From: Cinclus cinclus
Taxonomy: Eukaryota; Chordata; Aves; Passeriformes; Cinclidae
Direction: 5' to 3'
Assembly: GCF_963662255.1 (NCBI RefSeq)
Contig: NC_085046.1
Location: 144,227,762-144,291,761 of the forward strand
Length of the DNA: 64,000 bases
The notes under the pieces were generated by a model. The model searched no databases and was not told the DNA's origin. It was given only the letters and a program-made list of their open reading frames with translations. Below, piece after piece: positions 1-13,610 of this stretch. The stretch's first letter is position 1, and each line of letters begins with the position of its first letter. Position numbers and translations under genes: made by a program.

Positions 1-1838
1 TGTTTCTTTTTTGTGTTAAATTGCCTCTGTTAATTTCTTTGGTAGGTTTGAAAGAAAAGGACAACTGTAAAAATGCACCTCTGACTCCAAATTCCTCTTC
101 CTGTTGACACAGCTGTGTTTCCTACTGGATGGCTCTGTAAACATACAGTTTAACCCTTCAGATCTTGTAGTTATGTTACTTCAGTATCACCAGTTTCTCT
201 CCTTAAAATAAATTTCCTACCTTGTCTGTCCAGAGCATCCTGTTTTTTTTATCTCCTCCTTCTTTTTGAACATCCTTATACATTACACATACTGCTGCAG
301 CTTAACACTTCATTCAAAAGGAACAGGATTTCCTCTTGTTGTTGGTGAAAACACTTCTGTCCTTCACAATCCCCATTTTGCCATGTTATTTTTGTGGAGG
401 GGAAATCTAAGTTTAATCCACAGTAATTGAAATAATTAAATTCCATGGCAAGAACATCAACAGAAAAACCAATGTGCCAGAATTCTGAAAAGAGAATTTT
501 TAGTGCATGAGATGAGAAAGTGCCTAGTAGACTTCAGCTTGGGATTAATTACATTCCAGGGGTGTTTCAGTCCTTCATAACAGAACAAAATCTTCACCTG
601 TGTCTGACTGTGCCATCCTGAGTGAAACCTCTCTGCTGCTGGAGCTACAGGCATATCCAGCCTGAGGAATATGCTGACTGCAAGGTCATTGTTCTCCTTA
701 TGTGAACAAAATAAAAAAATCCTTTTTTTCTAAAGTAGATTTCTTTAAGGTGCTTAGCTGTGGAGTTCCACCATATTTTAACTCCTCCAGACACATCTGA
801 AAGTCCTGTTCAGAAAAATTCATATGTTAGAAGCTGAATAAGGATATTTCTGTGGGTGAGTAGATAGAGATTTGTTTTTCCCAGGTGCAGCACCAGCAAA
901 GCCCTGGGATTATAGCCCTTGTAGCAGCCCTGGGTTTCCTACCTCTCCCTATCCATACTGATATTTTCATAGGGAACCCTCAGGATCTCCATCACCCCCA
1001 TTCATTGCCTTCTCCCTGGCAGCTGTATGCTCCTCCATGGTCTGGGCAACTCACAGTCTTCAGTTTATTGTTTGTGGCAAAAGAATTGTTACCACTCATG
1101 TTCTGCAGACACAGAGAAGTTAAAGCTGAGTTCAAATAGCAAACTCTACTCTTCCAATGTGGAGTTTATGTTCTCTACCTTTGGCTCCATTAAAATTAGG
1201 CACTTTATGTATAGTTGTCAAGTTTCCTGTGAGGTCAATGCAATGATTCCCTCTGCAGTAAGTGGAGAAGGGCCCAGGGTTTGCACCCAGGAGCTGTCAA
1301 TGCAGCTCCTTGCTCAGAGAAGCTGAGCAAGGGTGGGTGGATGGGTTTTGATGTATAATTTCACCAGTGCCAAAGACACCAGTGATGTACTGAGTGTCTC
1401 ACAAGTGTGTTTACTGCTTATAACCAAACCTGAAATCTTTTACAGCATGCAGAAAGCTGGTGACTTGCTCCAGCACATTTTTGGAGCCAAGATGCTCATA
1501 TATTTGATTGCCAGGGGGCTTTATTTGTGGACTAGGTCAAATTAATTTGTCTGTGCAAGTTATATGACTTTCATTAGCATAAATATTCTTTTAAAGTGTT
1601 GATATTTTAGTCATGCTGTTCTGCCTGTCATTTATCCTTTGCAGTGACTATGAGAAGTGAATAAGATGTGGCCATGTACAATAACCATGTGGCTCTGTGG
1701 TCTACATTAGAAAATGAACTTCTCTTTTGTAGTCTTATTTGTAACTATGTCTTACTGCATGGTTATCTCCAGGTTCCAACCCAAACTGATTTCCTCCCTT
1801 TCTCCTCCTCTTTCCATTTCTGTCTTTCCAGCTGAAAA

Positions 1839-2120
1839 ATTTTGTGTTGTTCAGCCTGGAAAAGAGAAAGCTTCAGGGTGGAGTCATTGTGGGCTTCCAT
1901 TACTTATAAAAGAGTGGCAGAGACTTTTTACATGGGCAGATAGTGACAGAACAAGGGGGACAGTTTTAAATCAGAAGAGAAGACATTATATATTAGGAAG
2001 AAATCCTTTAATGTGAGGGTGGTAAGGCACTGACACTGCTGTCCAGAGAAGTTTTGGATGCACTGTCTCTGGAAGTGTTCAAGGCCAGGCTGGATGGGAC
2101 TCTGGGGCCACCTCGTGTAG
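1839..2120 (+). mobile_element. CR1 LINE 3' fragment
   Basis: Degenerate CR1 tail in + orientation. Recognisable blocks are TTGTTCAGCCTGGAAAAGAG, AGTGACAGAACAAGGGGGA, GAGGGTGGTAAGGCACTG and TGTTCAAGGCCAGGCTGGAT. Many substitutions and small indels mark an old 5'-truncated copy. Edges are approximate. Confidence 0.85.
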
Positions 2121-3992
2121 TGGATTCTTGCCTTTTCTGGGGAAATCTGGTCAGATATCCTCTTGGATCTGTAAGAAATTAGTCGCCTCTACATTCACAG
2201 AGAATAAAAATGTTTATTTCCTACCTTTAATGGGATAAATTGACCCTCAAATGACTGTGTACCCCAAAATTTTCCCTCCTGATGGGCTTGTCTTGAAAGT
2301 AGGTTTTCTTTTCCATTCTTGAAGAAAAAGTGGGGGTTGGTTTGCTTGTGGTTGGGCTTGTAGCTTATATGAAGTTTGTGACAGCATTAAGAAAATTAAT
2401 AATATATATAAACAATTCATGTTTTTACATGTCTTATTAGATGCTCTCTTGGAAGTGCAGTGCTGGTGTTAATTTCTAGCATGATCCCCAGACTGGTTAA
2501 AGTCTGTTATGAAGAGCTTATCTGTCTCAGATTGGTGTCAGATTTAAAGGATAAGCTTCATTCTAGATGGCATTCTATCTGTGGGCTTCTGATGTCCTTT
2601 TGCAGACCTCTTAAATCTGGTACTGTACAGAATTTCACACCTGACCACCGCTGAGACTGAGCTGAGCAGCTGGGTAAGAATATCACTAGATCTGTTTTCC
2701 TAGATTCCGAAGAAAGAGGATGCTTCTTTCCAACATTGTCTGTTTTGGTAGACTACAGACTACCTGTGCAGGCTTGTCACTTGTAACAGATCATAAAAAA
2801 CTGAGCACAGGGCTGTCCTGGACCTTGTAGATCTGTTGAGGAGTATATTGAGTGCTCGAATTTTACAGTCTCCTCCTTTCTGCTTACAAAACCTGTGCTC
2901 CAATTTACTTCAGTGTCTCAACTACCATCTAGAAAAGTTAACAAATTACAGATTTCTTTAGTGTTCCTTTCCATCCTCATAGCTTTAGGCCTAATGGTCT
3001 TTGCTATCATCATTGGGAAGGGTCATTGTGTACATGTTTTGGCACATAATATCTGCTCCACATGTTGAGCTAGTACATTTCTTCAGATAGGCTGGGCTTG
3101 TTCCAGGGATTTAGGCAGAGAAGCTCAGCAAAGCTTAGGAAAAGCAGGCCTCTAGCTAATCACTGTGCTCCTGCTAAATGATCTCACCATAAAATTGGCA
3201 GGGTTTTTTTTGTGCTGATCTCAGTTTAACTTCTAAAATGATCTTACAGCAATTCATAATTTCTCTATCTTATAGACCACCCTGTGTCTGGCTCACTGCC
3301 TACCTGCTGTGCATGGGCACAGACTCCCTTCCAACCATGGCCTTCTGTACATTTGATCTCATGCAGCACTTGCAGCTACATTTATACTGAATTTACTGGT
3401 TTTATTTTAAAGTATTAAGTCTATTTTTGCATGTGTATGTGTTGTTGTTTCTTAGATTTTTGCTTTTCAAGTCAGAAGAAAAAGTGCTCAGAAGGCTGGT
3501 GTTAGCATTCTGCTGCTTGCTCCTCTTTTCAGGCATCAGGTGTCACTGATGCAAAGGACATCAGCTTTCCTTTGGAGAACGTTTTCTGCACATTCTAAAG
3601 CACTGTGACAAAATACATAATTAAATCTGTCAGGGGGATTTTAAGAGGCAGTTGTTTGACATTGGTACCCTGTGATAAGGATAAAAGCTTGATACCAGCT
3701 TTAGGAAGAAAACAGATTTGGAAGATAATGTGTCTCCAGGGAATTCTCTACTTCAGTTCCTCAAGGATGTGATTTAAAGCAGCATCTGGTTTGTGTTCTG
3801 TATTATTTTATACTTTCTTTCAGATCCCTGAACTGAAGATTGTTTAGATGTATGTCTGAATGAATAATTTCCCACTATTGTATAGAGAAATGTCATGGGA
3901 ATACTGTCTGGGATTTTGAAAGAGGCAGAAGGGACTTATATGGTGTCCCACCCTTCAAAGAAAGAGGAGCACCCAAGATTCTTAGGTGTTCA

Positions 3993-4580
3993 TGTTGGAA
4001 AACAATGAACAAAAGTCAAAGGATCCGTGCAAGTTGACAAAGTTTTATTGGTAAATTACTCACTTTGCATGGAAATTGGTATAAGTTAGTTCTTTTCTCC
4101 TAGTGTAAGCACATGGCGGTAGGGTTTGGGTAAAGGGAAGGGATGATAGAGAAAAGAGAGATGGATTGGATTAAAGAAGGAGAGGGAGAGAAAATGGAAG
4201 ATAGGAGGGAAGAGAGACATCACCAGTCCTGGTGATCCATCTGATAGTTCCTGGGGGTACTGTTGTATTGATAAATCTTCCCTGCCCTGCAGATAAGTTT
4301 CTCATATTCTGTGGAAATTTTGTAGCATGCACAGACAGTCTGTTCTTCTTGACTTTTCTGGAAATGGGCCAGGGAGATTTGGGGGTATTTGGTGGTCTTG
4401 TTTCCCCCTACTGTCCGTGCCTGTTCCTCAGCCTCATTCCTGCCTTGTGCTGTACTGTGTTGTGTTAATCTCCAGGAGACAGAACAAGGACGTTTACCCC
4501 ACAAATGTACTGTCTCTACCTGCCTATGATCCCTTTTCCAGCCACATCCTGTTCTTTCCCACAGTGTGTTATTACCAACA
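3993..4580 (-). mobile_element. LTR-like element, probable old solo LTR
   Basis: On the minus strand the block would run from TGTTGGTAATAAC to TTTTCCAACA, that is, with TGTTGG...CCAACA ends as in retroviral LTRs, and it has CCAATAAAACTTTG near its 3' side, like an R-region poly(A) signal. No clear target-site duplication flanks these ends, so boundaries may be wrong. A 136-codon minus-strand open frame (4220-4630) overlaps it, resembles no domain I know, and is probably chance. Family not identified. Confidence 0.4.
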
Positions 4581-7500
4581 CCCTTGGTTGGCTCCACAGC
4601 TATTTGACTGCTGAGGTTTGAGACATCCACATTAGCCCCTTCTCTTCCATGATTCTGTGACGTATATAACAGTGAAGGCAGAAAATGTAACCCTTGGAAC
4701 TTGCATAGCTGTGTTCCCCTTTTCCTCTTTGTGACAACCTGGGCACTCCAGTTACCTCATGTTCATGGTTTGTCCCTCACCCTGCCTTAACCATGTCATA
4801 TGACTTTAACTCACAGGGAGGTTTTGTGGTTTGTGTTGTGTGTGAGTCTCTTTTCCTCTGCACCCTCAGTGTGATGACAACACTCATTCACTTCCCAGAT
4901 GTCTTAGCACTGCCATGGTCCTGCTTTCAGGGATTTCCAGATGCCTGGTGCTTGTTCAGAACGTCAGTCAACCCTGTTGCTATCTGAAAGCATATTCAAG
5001 TTGAGTTTCACTTCTTTAATTTAAATACTATTCCATTTTATCTTTGGAATTTAATCTGGTTTTTTTTGTTTTGTTTTGTTTTTTCTCGGTGGATCTCATG
5101 GTGGGGAATATCAGCTGAATTTTTCACAATACAGATGTGAAAGTATCATAAGCTAAGCTGAGCTGTGGTGGAGACCAAGGTGCAAGTCTTGTCCACAGCA
5201 ATCATGTGGATGAGGTTTGCCATTGCTGGTACTTAGAAATGCAATCTTGACATTATTCTTTTCCCCTGCTTGGTGTAAAATAAAATCCAATGAAACCACT
5301 CTCCCACTCCGTGTTTTGCTGCTTTCCTGATTTGGTTTTCTAGAAAGAGTCACAGGCCCTAGTTAAAGTCTGGATGACCATTTGGATTCCATGATTCTGT
5401 GAAGAGAAGCTGCTTCCCTCACAAAAGTGTGGCCAGACCATACCCAGATCAGACAACCATCCACTGTGCTGTGGATGCCTTTGCTTTGAATGTACAAATG
5501 CTGCTTTACTGATCCTTTTGCACACCCAGAACCAACTCACTTCAGATGTTACAAGAGACTTTTGCCATGATTTTGCCTGGCAAAGGGTGAGATAACACAT
5601 ACCACTTCAAGCTGGATCATAATTCTCTGCAGTCAGACTCTGGATTAGTTTCAGGTCCTCCTCAAGTATGCAGAAGTCTGGCATCTTCTGTTGGCCCTAA
5701 TGATGTTGCTGACCTATGTCTTCCATCTGTATTCTCTGTCTAGCAGATCTGATAACATACTATGAGCCACAGTTACCAAAATATGCTACGCTTGGCACAA
5801 AATATCCTTTCATGATGGGACTCTATATCTGGAAATGCTGCTGTTTATTCAGACAAGTAGTAGGCTCCATCTGCTTTTTACTTAACCACAGGGATACAGC
5901 AGTGCAAAAACTGCTCATCTTTCATTGAGAGTCTTGAGGTGGCTTTGATATAATGATACAACAGTATATTAAATGGCAGCTATGTTTTTTGGATGAAGCC
6001 ATGTATGCCATGTGTACCAAAGGGGCCATTAAGGTAGCAGCAGTTTCTTTTTCCTTCTGTTATCTTCAAATCTTCCAGCTACTAAACCAGATTTATGGTA
6101 TGTTTCCTGTTATCAAATAAAATAATAATAATCTGTCAAATAGCTTTTGTTTGGCTGGGTTTATGATAGGAGATGGGGTGGTCCTGAAGAATAGAATTCT
6201 TTTGTCTGCATTATATGCACCATTTAACAAATAGATCAGTTTTTATTCCCTGAGCCAGAAGCAGACTTCAGGTGGCACAATGCAGAACAGAACTGGTGAG
6301 GATGCCTTGTAGGTGGTTTGGGATTGCAGGCATTTTCCACGTGTGCATTTGGCAAGGTGTGCAGGCACAGGCGAGGAAGGCGAGCTGTGCGTGCCCTCGG
6401 GAGGCCTGAGTGAGGATGCAGAGCCCAGAGCTCCCTGGATGACCTGTCCTGCTGGTGCATTGCTCTGCTACTTGAAGAAGTAGTTGTGTTCAGAACCTCC
6501 CCAGCTGTATTTTGTGACTTGTGCCCATTGTTTTACCCACTGCTACCACTGGCAAGAGTGGGCTGAGAGCAGCCCAGCTCCCTTGGTGTCTTCTCCTTTC
6601 AGACTCTGACAATCTTGGTTGTCATGCTCTAGACTGCAAATTCCCAGATACAACATTTGAAGTGAGGGCTCAAGACTGTTGTCCAGGAAATTAATTGATC
6701 TATTGGTATATCACCAAGACCAGATTCTTTTCCCTATTGGATCTAAATAAGCTTATAAACATAATTGCAAAATGAGAGCATTTAATATGGATTTCAAGGA
6801 GGAAGAAACTTTGATATTTGGAAAACAAAGTGACCAACTCAGAAATTCAGAGCTAGACAGAAATAGTTGTGGAAACTTGATATGGCAGGAAAATTGCTAT
6901 TTAAGGGATATAGGGATGCATTACTTCATCAACTAATTAGCAGCTCCAGGGAAGAGCAGAAATCAGGTCAAGCAAATGGTTTCAAATTAGAGAATTTAAA
7001 TAACATTGAAATTTAAAAATGAAAAGTTGTCTTAAGACAAAATTCTCTGTGTTGGAACAGAAACAGAAAATTAAGGATACTTGAAAATGCTGATTTATAT
7101 TTTTATTTTAAAAAAACCCAGGATAATATTGAAGAACTTGTTGAAATTTGTACTGCTCTTGCCATGGGGAAAAAACATCACAAATAAACAAACAAATAAG
7201 TGGAGCTTTTAAATTTTTCTTTATTTTTTATGCACAGCGTGGAAGAATGTTCCCAAGAGGGTAAGATGAAAAGTATCTTCCTTTTGATTTCAAAGCCCTG
7301 ACTGAAAAGGAGATAAGCAAATGCAGAATAAAGTCACTTATAAAGTAAAAGCTCTGCCAAAGCAGTCTGCTCTTGTCTGGCAGCTGGAACTGATGCTGGT
7401 TTTGCTACCCAGCTTCTGGCTGATACGGCCATATCTTGTACTGTACAGTTTTAGGATGCTTTCAAACTCTGTGATCTTGGATGGTCCACATGCATTTCCC

Positions 7501-10500
7501 CTTTCCTAAAACTGAAGTCTGTCTGCTTGTACCTTCTGGAGACTTTTCTCATTGCTCCTCCAGATGTTCCCTGTTGCTTTTCAAACTCTAGTTCAAGCTT
7601 GTTTCACAAGATGAGCTCATTGCAGCACAAGACATTAAAATGCTCTTAGAGCACAGAAATTGTGCTGTTTAATATCTCCATTTGTGGAGTCAGTGGTGAC
7701 AGTGTCAATTTGTTAATGATGCCCAAACATTTTTAGTTCACCCTATTCTAAGTGCTTCTACTGGGGCAACAGTTATAAAACATTCAGTTGCTTTCTAACA
7801 GGGAAGTTTTTTCCTTCTGAATACTCCACAGAAAAATATGAAGAAAATGTGAGGTCACACTGAGTTTGCCAGTATAAACAATTTTTTTGGCAAAGAAATG
7901 AATGTATGTAATCTTTACTCTGTAATTGTCTAAACTGAGTTAAAAAAGACTATTCCAAACATCTGTCTGCATTCTTCCCACAGATACATTTCCCAAAATA
8001 AAGTTATGGGAAGCTGATTGCTCATCACTCATGGATCCACAGACATATAATGCTTGGCTCACTGGGGGTATTTTATTTTCTTAGGCTGTTGAATGTTTTG
8101 CTTCATGCAGAACGTTCCTTTCTGCTCAACCTACCATGCACAGCAAGAATAAATCCAGCTGGCACCTGACATCTTTAAAACTGTCTTATATTTTCTGGGT
8201 TCAGACTCTGTTATTTCAGAATATGTCCAGGAGATTTCATGTCTGGGATCAATTTTAATGATGTATCTAGAACCTCATGCATGGGGAAGCTGAGCCCTGC
8301 AGAATTACATTTTCCTCTGACCATTAAATTACGTGTCCTGCAGAATCTGATTTATATCTCTGTCCTGGTGCTACTTGTCCCTAGCATTAGCTTGTCACAG
8401 TTTATGAGCATTCATGGGGACTTAGGGATTTGTTGGAAGAGTTTAACAGTGAGGAAATCCTGATGGTACTGTGATTACTGCTGATCTCCCTGTAAGAACT
8501 GGCTCTCTGTTAACCCATCTGTTTTGGATATAATAATAATGCAAATATTCAGAAATATTCAGCACAGAAGTTTCAGCTGAGCAAAATAAAGAATAAACTT
8601 CTAGCCTGAAGGCCTGATTTAAGCCCATGGATGTAAGCCAGGTCCTATTTTACATTGCCATCTCTCTGACAAGCATTGTAAATTTTTAACTTCTGTCAGT
8701 TCTGGGATGAAACGAAGTAATCTCTATGCTTGCCCAGAAATACAACTGAGGGAGGGAAGGGTACGTGCCTTTATTTAATGGATTGTTTATATTTTGTTTT
8801 GTCTTTTCATTTTTTACTTATTTATTGAGCTCCAGATGCTGTGTTCCCTGGTTACATCAGGTTAGTGTTAGAAACTCTGGGAATGTGCATGAGTCTCCTG
8901 GGGTGCCTTTAAAATACTTTTGGATAATGGGAATACTTAGGGTGGTTCTTTGGACTAGAATTGACTCTAAAGGTATTTCTGCTTGTGCTGTCTCAGTAGT
9001 TCAGCCAGTAGGTGGAACCAGGGGAAAGCAGATGTGTGTTATGTACAAATACTTAGTCCTTTGCTAGGAGATGTATCCCAAAGTGTCTGCATAAAATTGT
9101 GTTTTTAACTTCAGGATTCTTGTTTAGAGCAGTCAAATTTCAAATCTGGAACTACTTCTAAACAGTCACATGATGACGTTGTCAGACCTTGTAGTACAGA
9201 GAATGTTTTAATAAAATTTCCTCACTAATCATTTTCACTTGTGAATATGTCAGAGATAGAGAACTGGATAATCCAGATCACATTGTATCCCTCCATCAAA
9301 TACATCTGGCATTTGCTCAGAAAGGCAGTGTCAGAAATGTAGGTTAAAAATATTTCTTTAATGTGTTCTACTGTGAGGAATTAAATGTAGTCCACCCAAC
9401 AACATGCATCCTGCAAAACACAGCTTGGGCAGCTCTGACTGAAATCAAAAGTTCTCCTTTGAGACTAAATTACCACCAAGAAGAAAACAGTGGAAACTGA
9501 TAAAGGACTCAGGTTTCTGCTACTCTGCAATCACTCCTCCAGCTCTCTTGGCAGCCAGAGGAATCCAATTTAGAAGTCACCATCCTGTCTGAACATTTCC
9601 TGTCAATAAACTGAAAGGAAAGAACAGGGATAGCTTCTCCCTACCTTCACCCAGCTGATGAGAAAAATACTTGAAAGAAAAAGGTTTTAAGAGTAAGATC
9701 TTGCAGCAATGAAACTGTAAAATCAATATGCATGAATATAATTTTAAACATTTGTAAAATCTGTAAATAAAGGACTACATGGTGTCACTTTACTGCTTTA
9801 AAGCAAAGGTAGGGGCTTCTCATGTATTATGTAAAAGTACTGCAATAAATCTGCTCAGCTTTTAGTTTGGGCTATATACACTGATTTCAACACCATACCT
9901 TGGCTCTTTCAGTTTTCAAAACTAAAACATCCTTACAATTGCAGTATTTTTCAACAGATAGAAAATACAGATAGAAAATATTTGTTGCCAACAGGAAGAA
10001 TGAGCTGCTAAAACACTGCTATCCATTTTGTATCTTGAAATTTGATAGTAAAACTCGTGGCTATTAAAAACACTGAGTTTGTGGCTATGACAGACAGTGA
10101 GTAATTTTTTTTTTATTATTTTCTCCATCTCTTCTTTCGAATGTGAAGACAGAAATTAGCTGGGAATTGTTGCTAGCAATCTGCTCTGCACATGCAAATG
10201 GAAAGTAATTTTGGAGCTTGCCAAGCATAAATCCGGAATGACTTTAATAGAGAGTTATGGAGCATAGCAGGGTGAGAAAGGCTTCATCTTGTTTTAATGA
10301 GAATAGGCTTGCATCTCCAAAAGCAGGAAAATTAGAACTCATGAATAATTTTGGTGGAATATTTTCTCCTTGACACCCAAGACAACAAATCTGCAGACTC
10401 CAAGATTGAAGAATAATTAAATGAAACAGGTTAATTACCAGTACTTGGGAAAATTAATTTCCTAACAGGCATATTCTTTTATCTTTCTGACATTTTAAAA

Positions 10501-10719
10501 TAAGCTTGTCAAATCCCCACTTCTGTGACTTCTGGTGTTCCTTTTCTCTTTGCTCTTATTTCAGATTTCTTACGAAATCATTGTCATCCTATGCCCTCCT
10601 ATGCCCTCCTAATATTGACCCTAAACATATAATTCCTGAAACTTTAAATTATATGGGTGGATTTTTTTGTTTATTTGTTTGGTGTTTTTTTTCTAGTGAA
10701 GGATGGCCAATGGGGAAGG

Positions 10720-11348
10720 TGTCCTTGGTTAGGGCAAATTTGGGAGGAAACGTCTGAATGGGACCTTCTAGGAAGCAGACTCAAGCAGTCCTTCCCCCAG
10801 CTGGTTTGGGGAAAATAATACTTCAGAGAGAAGTTCAAAAAAATCTGTTTATTTAACAGGCAAAATACTCCCCAGCACAAAATGAACAATACTAAACAGC
10901 AAAACCTGTCAGCCCTCCAAAAAGATGACAAATCCAGCAGAGTCCCTTCTGTGGGGTGCAGCACAGCTCACTCAGGCTGTTCTCAGTCCCTCCAGAGCTG
11001 GGAAATGTCACAGCCCAGGCCAGGCCTGGTGGGACACAGCTGTGAGCTCCTGGTGCTCTTCTGGGTTTTCAGTCCAGAGCAGGTTCCAACAATTCCAACT
11101 AGAAGGGAAAAAAAACCCAAAAAACACACAGAAACACAGCCCAGGGAACTTCTTTGTCTCAGCTAGCCAGAAAACTAACCAAAAGTAAAGGAGAGCTGTC
11201 TCCTGCTGTCCACTGCAGACAGCACAGTCTGTGTGAAGGATGTGGAGGAGCAAGTGCAGTCTCTGATAACAAACTCTGCACCTCTTCTATCCCCCTTCCC
11301 TCCTGGAACCAGCCTTAAAGCTGCAGAACTCAATATTCAACACCAACA
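10720..11348 (-). mobile_element. Probable solo LTR of an avian endogenous retrovirus
   Basis: On the minus strand the element begins TGTTGGTGTTGAATATTGAG and ends GCCCTAACCAAGGACA, about 629 bp, with TG...CA termini. An internal CCTGTTAAATAAACAG supplies a poly(A) signal, and CAGCTGGGGGAAGGACTGC lies in the 3' third. The flanks are GAAGG and GAAGA, a near-perfect 5-bp target-site duplication. From memory the body resembles a repeated passerine LTR family, but the family name was not determined. No gag, pol or env sequence adjoins it, so it is a solo LTR. Open frames inside it are not genes. Confidence 0.7.
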
Positions 11349-12279
11349 GAAGAGAGAGTTTGGGGATGCAAGCATCATAAAGTCACCCTAAGACAGAAAG
11401 CTCTTACAGTTTGATTTCCTGTTGATAGCAGTTGTGGAAAGCATTAGTCATGATGATTCAACCAACATACTCATTGAAATGGAAGGGTCTATTTTCTAAA
11501 ATGTTCTGGGACATCGAAGTAGTAAGGCTGAATGACTTTTCCAAGACACTTAGGTATTCCAGTGATAGCTGACCATGGAAATGGGGAACTCAATAATTTT
11601 CTGAATCTACAGTATGGCTTTTCCCATAGTGAAGGTCTGAGGGACTTAGGAGGGGAGAAGAGGAGAGCCTGCAAAGCTGTACAAGTTGTACACTTTTAAA
11701 GACTCCAGTGGAGAATGGTTTCCAAAGGCTGGGTTTTTCTTAGGTGGTGATAGAGACTAGGACATGATGCTAACTCCATCACTCCATGCCTTCCCTGTTT
11801 GTAAAACCCAGGAGTGGTAGTACTCTGATGTCTGTCCACAATGATTATCGAAGATGCTCATGTAGCCTACACTGTGTCCATCCAACAGATTCAGTCAAAT
11901 CACTGGACAATTCAGCCAGCACATCCAAGAACCATCTCAAACCTAGAGGAAGGGCCATGGAGTAGTTTACTCTAAACTTCTGTCTATAGCAAGCCACCAA
12001 ATGTCTCCCAGTTGTGTTGTGCTTTACAAGAATTCAGCCTCAGCCCTTCATATATTAACTAAACCCACAGGAGTATGAGGACTCCTCTTTGCTACGTGTG
12101 CTGGCTCACAAACGCTTTCATATCTGCACAGGGAGAAGCTCTTTGCTTGCTCATGTTGACAATAGAAACAAGGTATGGTGAAAGGATTTACTTACAGGGT
12201 TGGGCTGTGGCAATGGGCTCTTCAAATAGCTGTGTGATTTTTGTCTGTATATCTGGATCTGATTATTAAGCACTTTTTT

Positions 12280-12640
12280 AAATGATCAGCAACAAAGTAA
12301 ATAGGTTTATTGCACTCGAGGAGGCCTCTCTTCTCAAGTGGCAGATTATTGCACCTACTCAAATGATTGTGAGTGGAATGAAAAATCCTATGATTAAAAG
12401 GCCAGGGGTTTTCATCGATCTGAATGCTCCTCTTTTAATAACTCTGACAGCATCAAGGAGCCTTAAAGTGGGAGTAAATTATACTGGTATGTTTTAGTTT
12501 AAACAAGAGTTTAAAGGTGTTTTTAAGCCAACTTTAAGGCCAACTGTTTGTAAAGGAGGCCTTAATGGAATTGGGAATTACGCCCAGAGCAAACACATTG
12601 TCTATTTGGCAGTGATTAGCAATGTGTTCACAATTTAGTA
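12280..12640. promoter_or_regulatory. Candidate conserved non-coding element upstream of CCN4 exon 2
   Basis: A repeat-free stretch dense in motifs resembling transcription factor sites (AACAAAG, TTTATTGCAC, CACTTGAG-like, TGATTAGCAATGTG, GTTTAAAC) and without simple sequence. It has the texture of an intronic enhancer. This is only an impression from composition; conservation cannot be judged here. Confidence 0.2.
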
Positions 12641-13610
12641 TTCTAAATGTAGAATAACCAGTTACCAAGATATTTAAATTCACCTTCAGATGCAGCAGTA
12701 GCAGACTTAGAAATGTACTTTAATAAAATCTGAGCCTGCTAACAAAGAAATTGTAAAACACAGTAGAGAGTCTTTGCAGAGATATGATGGATAGCTCACC
12801 AGCTGCAGGGTCCTAATTATTTTCCCACAAACTCTTGGGTGAGGCATTTTCTTCATGGAGAATTTTTGGAAAGCCTTTTGTTTGAGACATCTCAAACCGC
12901 AAAGAGGACAAAACACTGGGGATATAAAGTACAGTACAGGGGAGGCAGCAATGGATGGAATCGCCTTAACAATTTCTAGAGTCTGACTTTCCTTGTTTGA
13001 AGTTTTTAGGGTTACACACTCATTTTTTGCATCATTAGGGCTTCTAGTCCACATGTGCCCAAGCAGTGCCATGTTCCTTCTGCTGTTGGCACCATGTGAA
13101 TAACTTCTTTAGTTTCTGTGCCTGAGATACTGTGCCCTGCTTGACCCCCATGTACAGCACATGTTTTCTGTGTGGTAATCCTCTTAGAAAAATGAAGTCT
13201 TTGCTTTGTCACTTACCTGATTTGCACCCTTCTTGCACCACAAGCATGGCTGGTGCTGTTAAATGTCATCCAGAGTTTGTTTTCTAGGGATTTGAGAGCT
13301 CAGATGCAACATACCTCCATCTTCCGTGTAGATTTGATATGAACTATGGCATCCCAGTACTCCATGAACTCAGTAATAGTGACCTGGAATCTCATCACTG
13401 CGTTACATAAAATCCCTTTTCTACCTTGATTAACCTTGATCGGGTTTTTATCTGATTATCAAACTTTAAATTGACTTGCGGGCTGGTTTGTTGAAGCTTT
13501 TTTTTTTACTCATTAGACCTGAGGGGATTTTAACTGAGGACTAAGCAACACAGGGTCCGCAGGCCCCATTTCTCTGTAACGTTCTCCAAGTTGCATTTCT
13601 CTGTTTGCAG

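Larger units (their letters stand above)
1..13610. other. Non-coding region left of CCN4 exon 2 (intron 1 or upstream)
   Basis: Apart from the CR1 piece, the LTR-like block and the solo LTR listed separately, no coding exon is recognised. No CpG-rich promoter and no signal-peptide exon matching CCN4 was found. In human CCN4 intron 1 is long, so this stretch is probably intron 1. Open frames of 60-136 codons on both strands show no domain, splice-flanked conservation or codon pattern and are left out. Confidence 0.6.

Noticed and set aside
885..1139. ORF with a hydrophobic start considered as CCN4 exon 1
   Set aside because: It continues far beyond a signal peptide, lacks similarity to the CCN4 leader and lies in AT-rich DNA without promoter features. 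No donor in the right phase was identified.
5380..5402. Short CCATGATTCTGTGA-type motif as a CR1 end
   Set aside because: Only about 14 bases match, without flanking CR1 sequence; similar short matches occur at 4649 and 36108.
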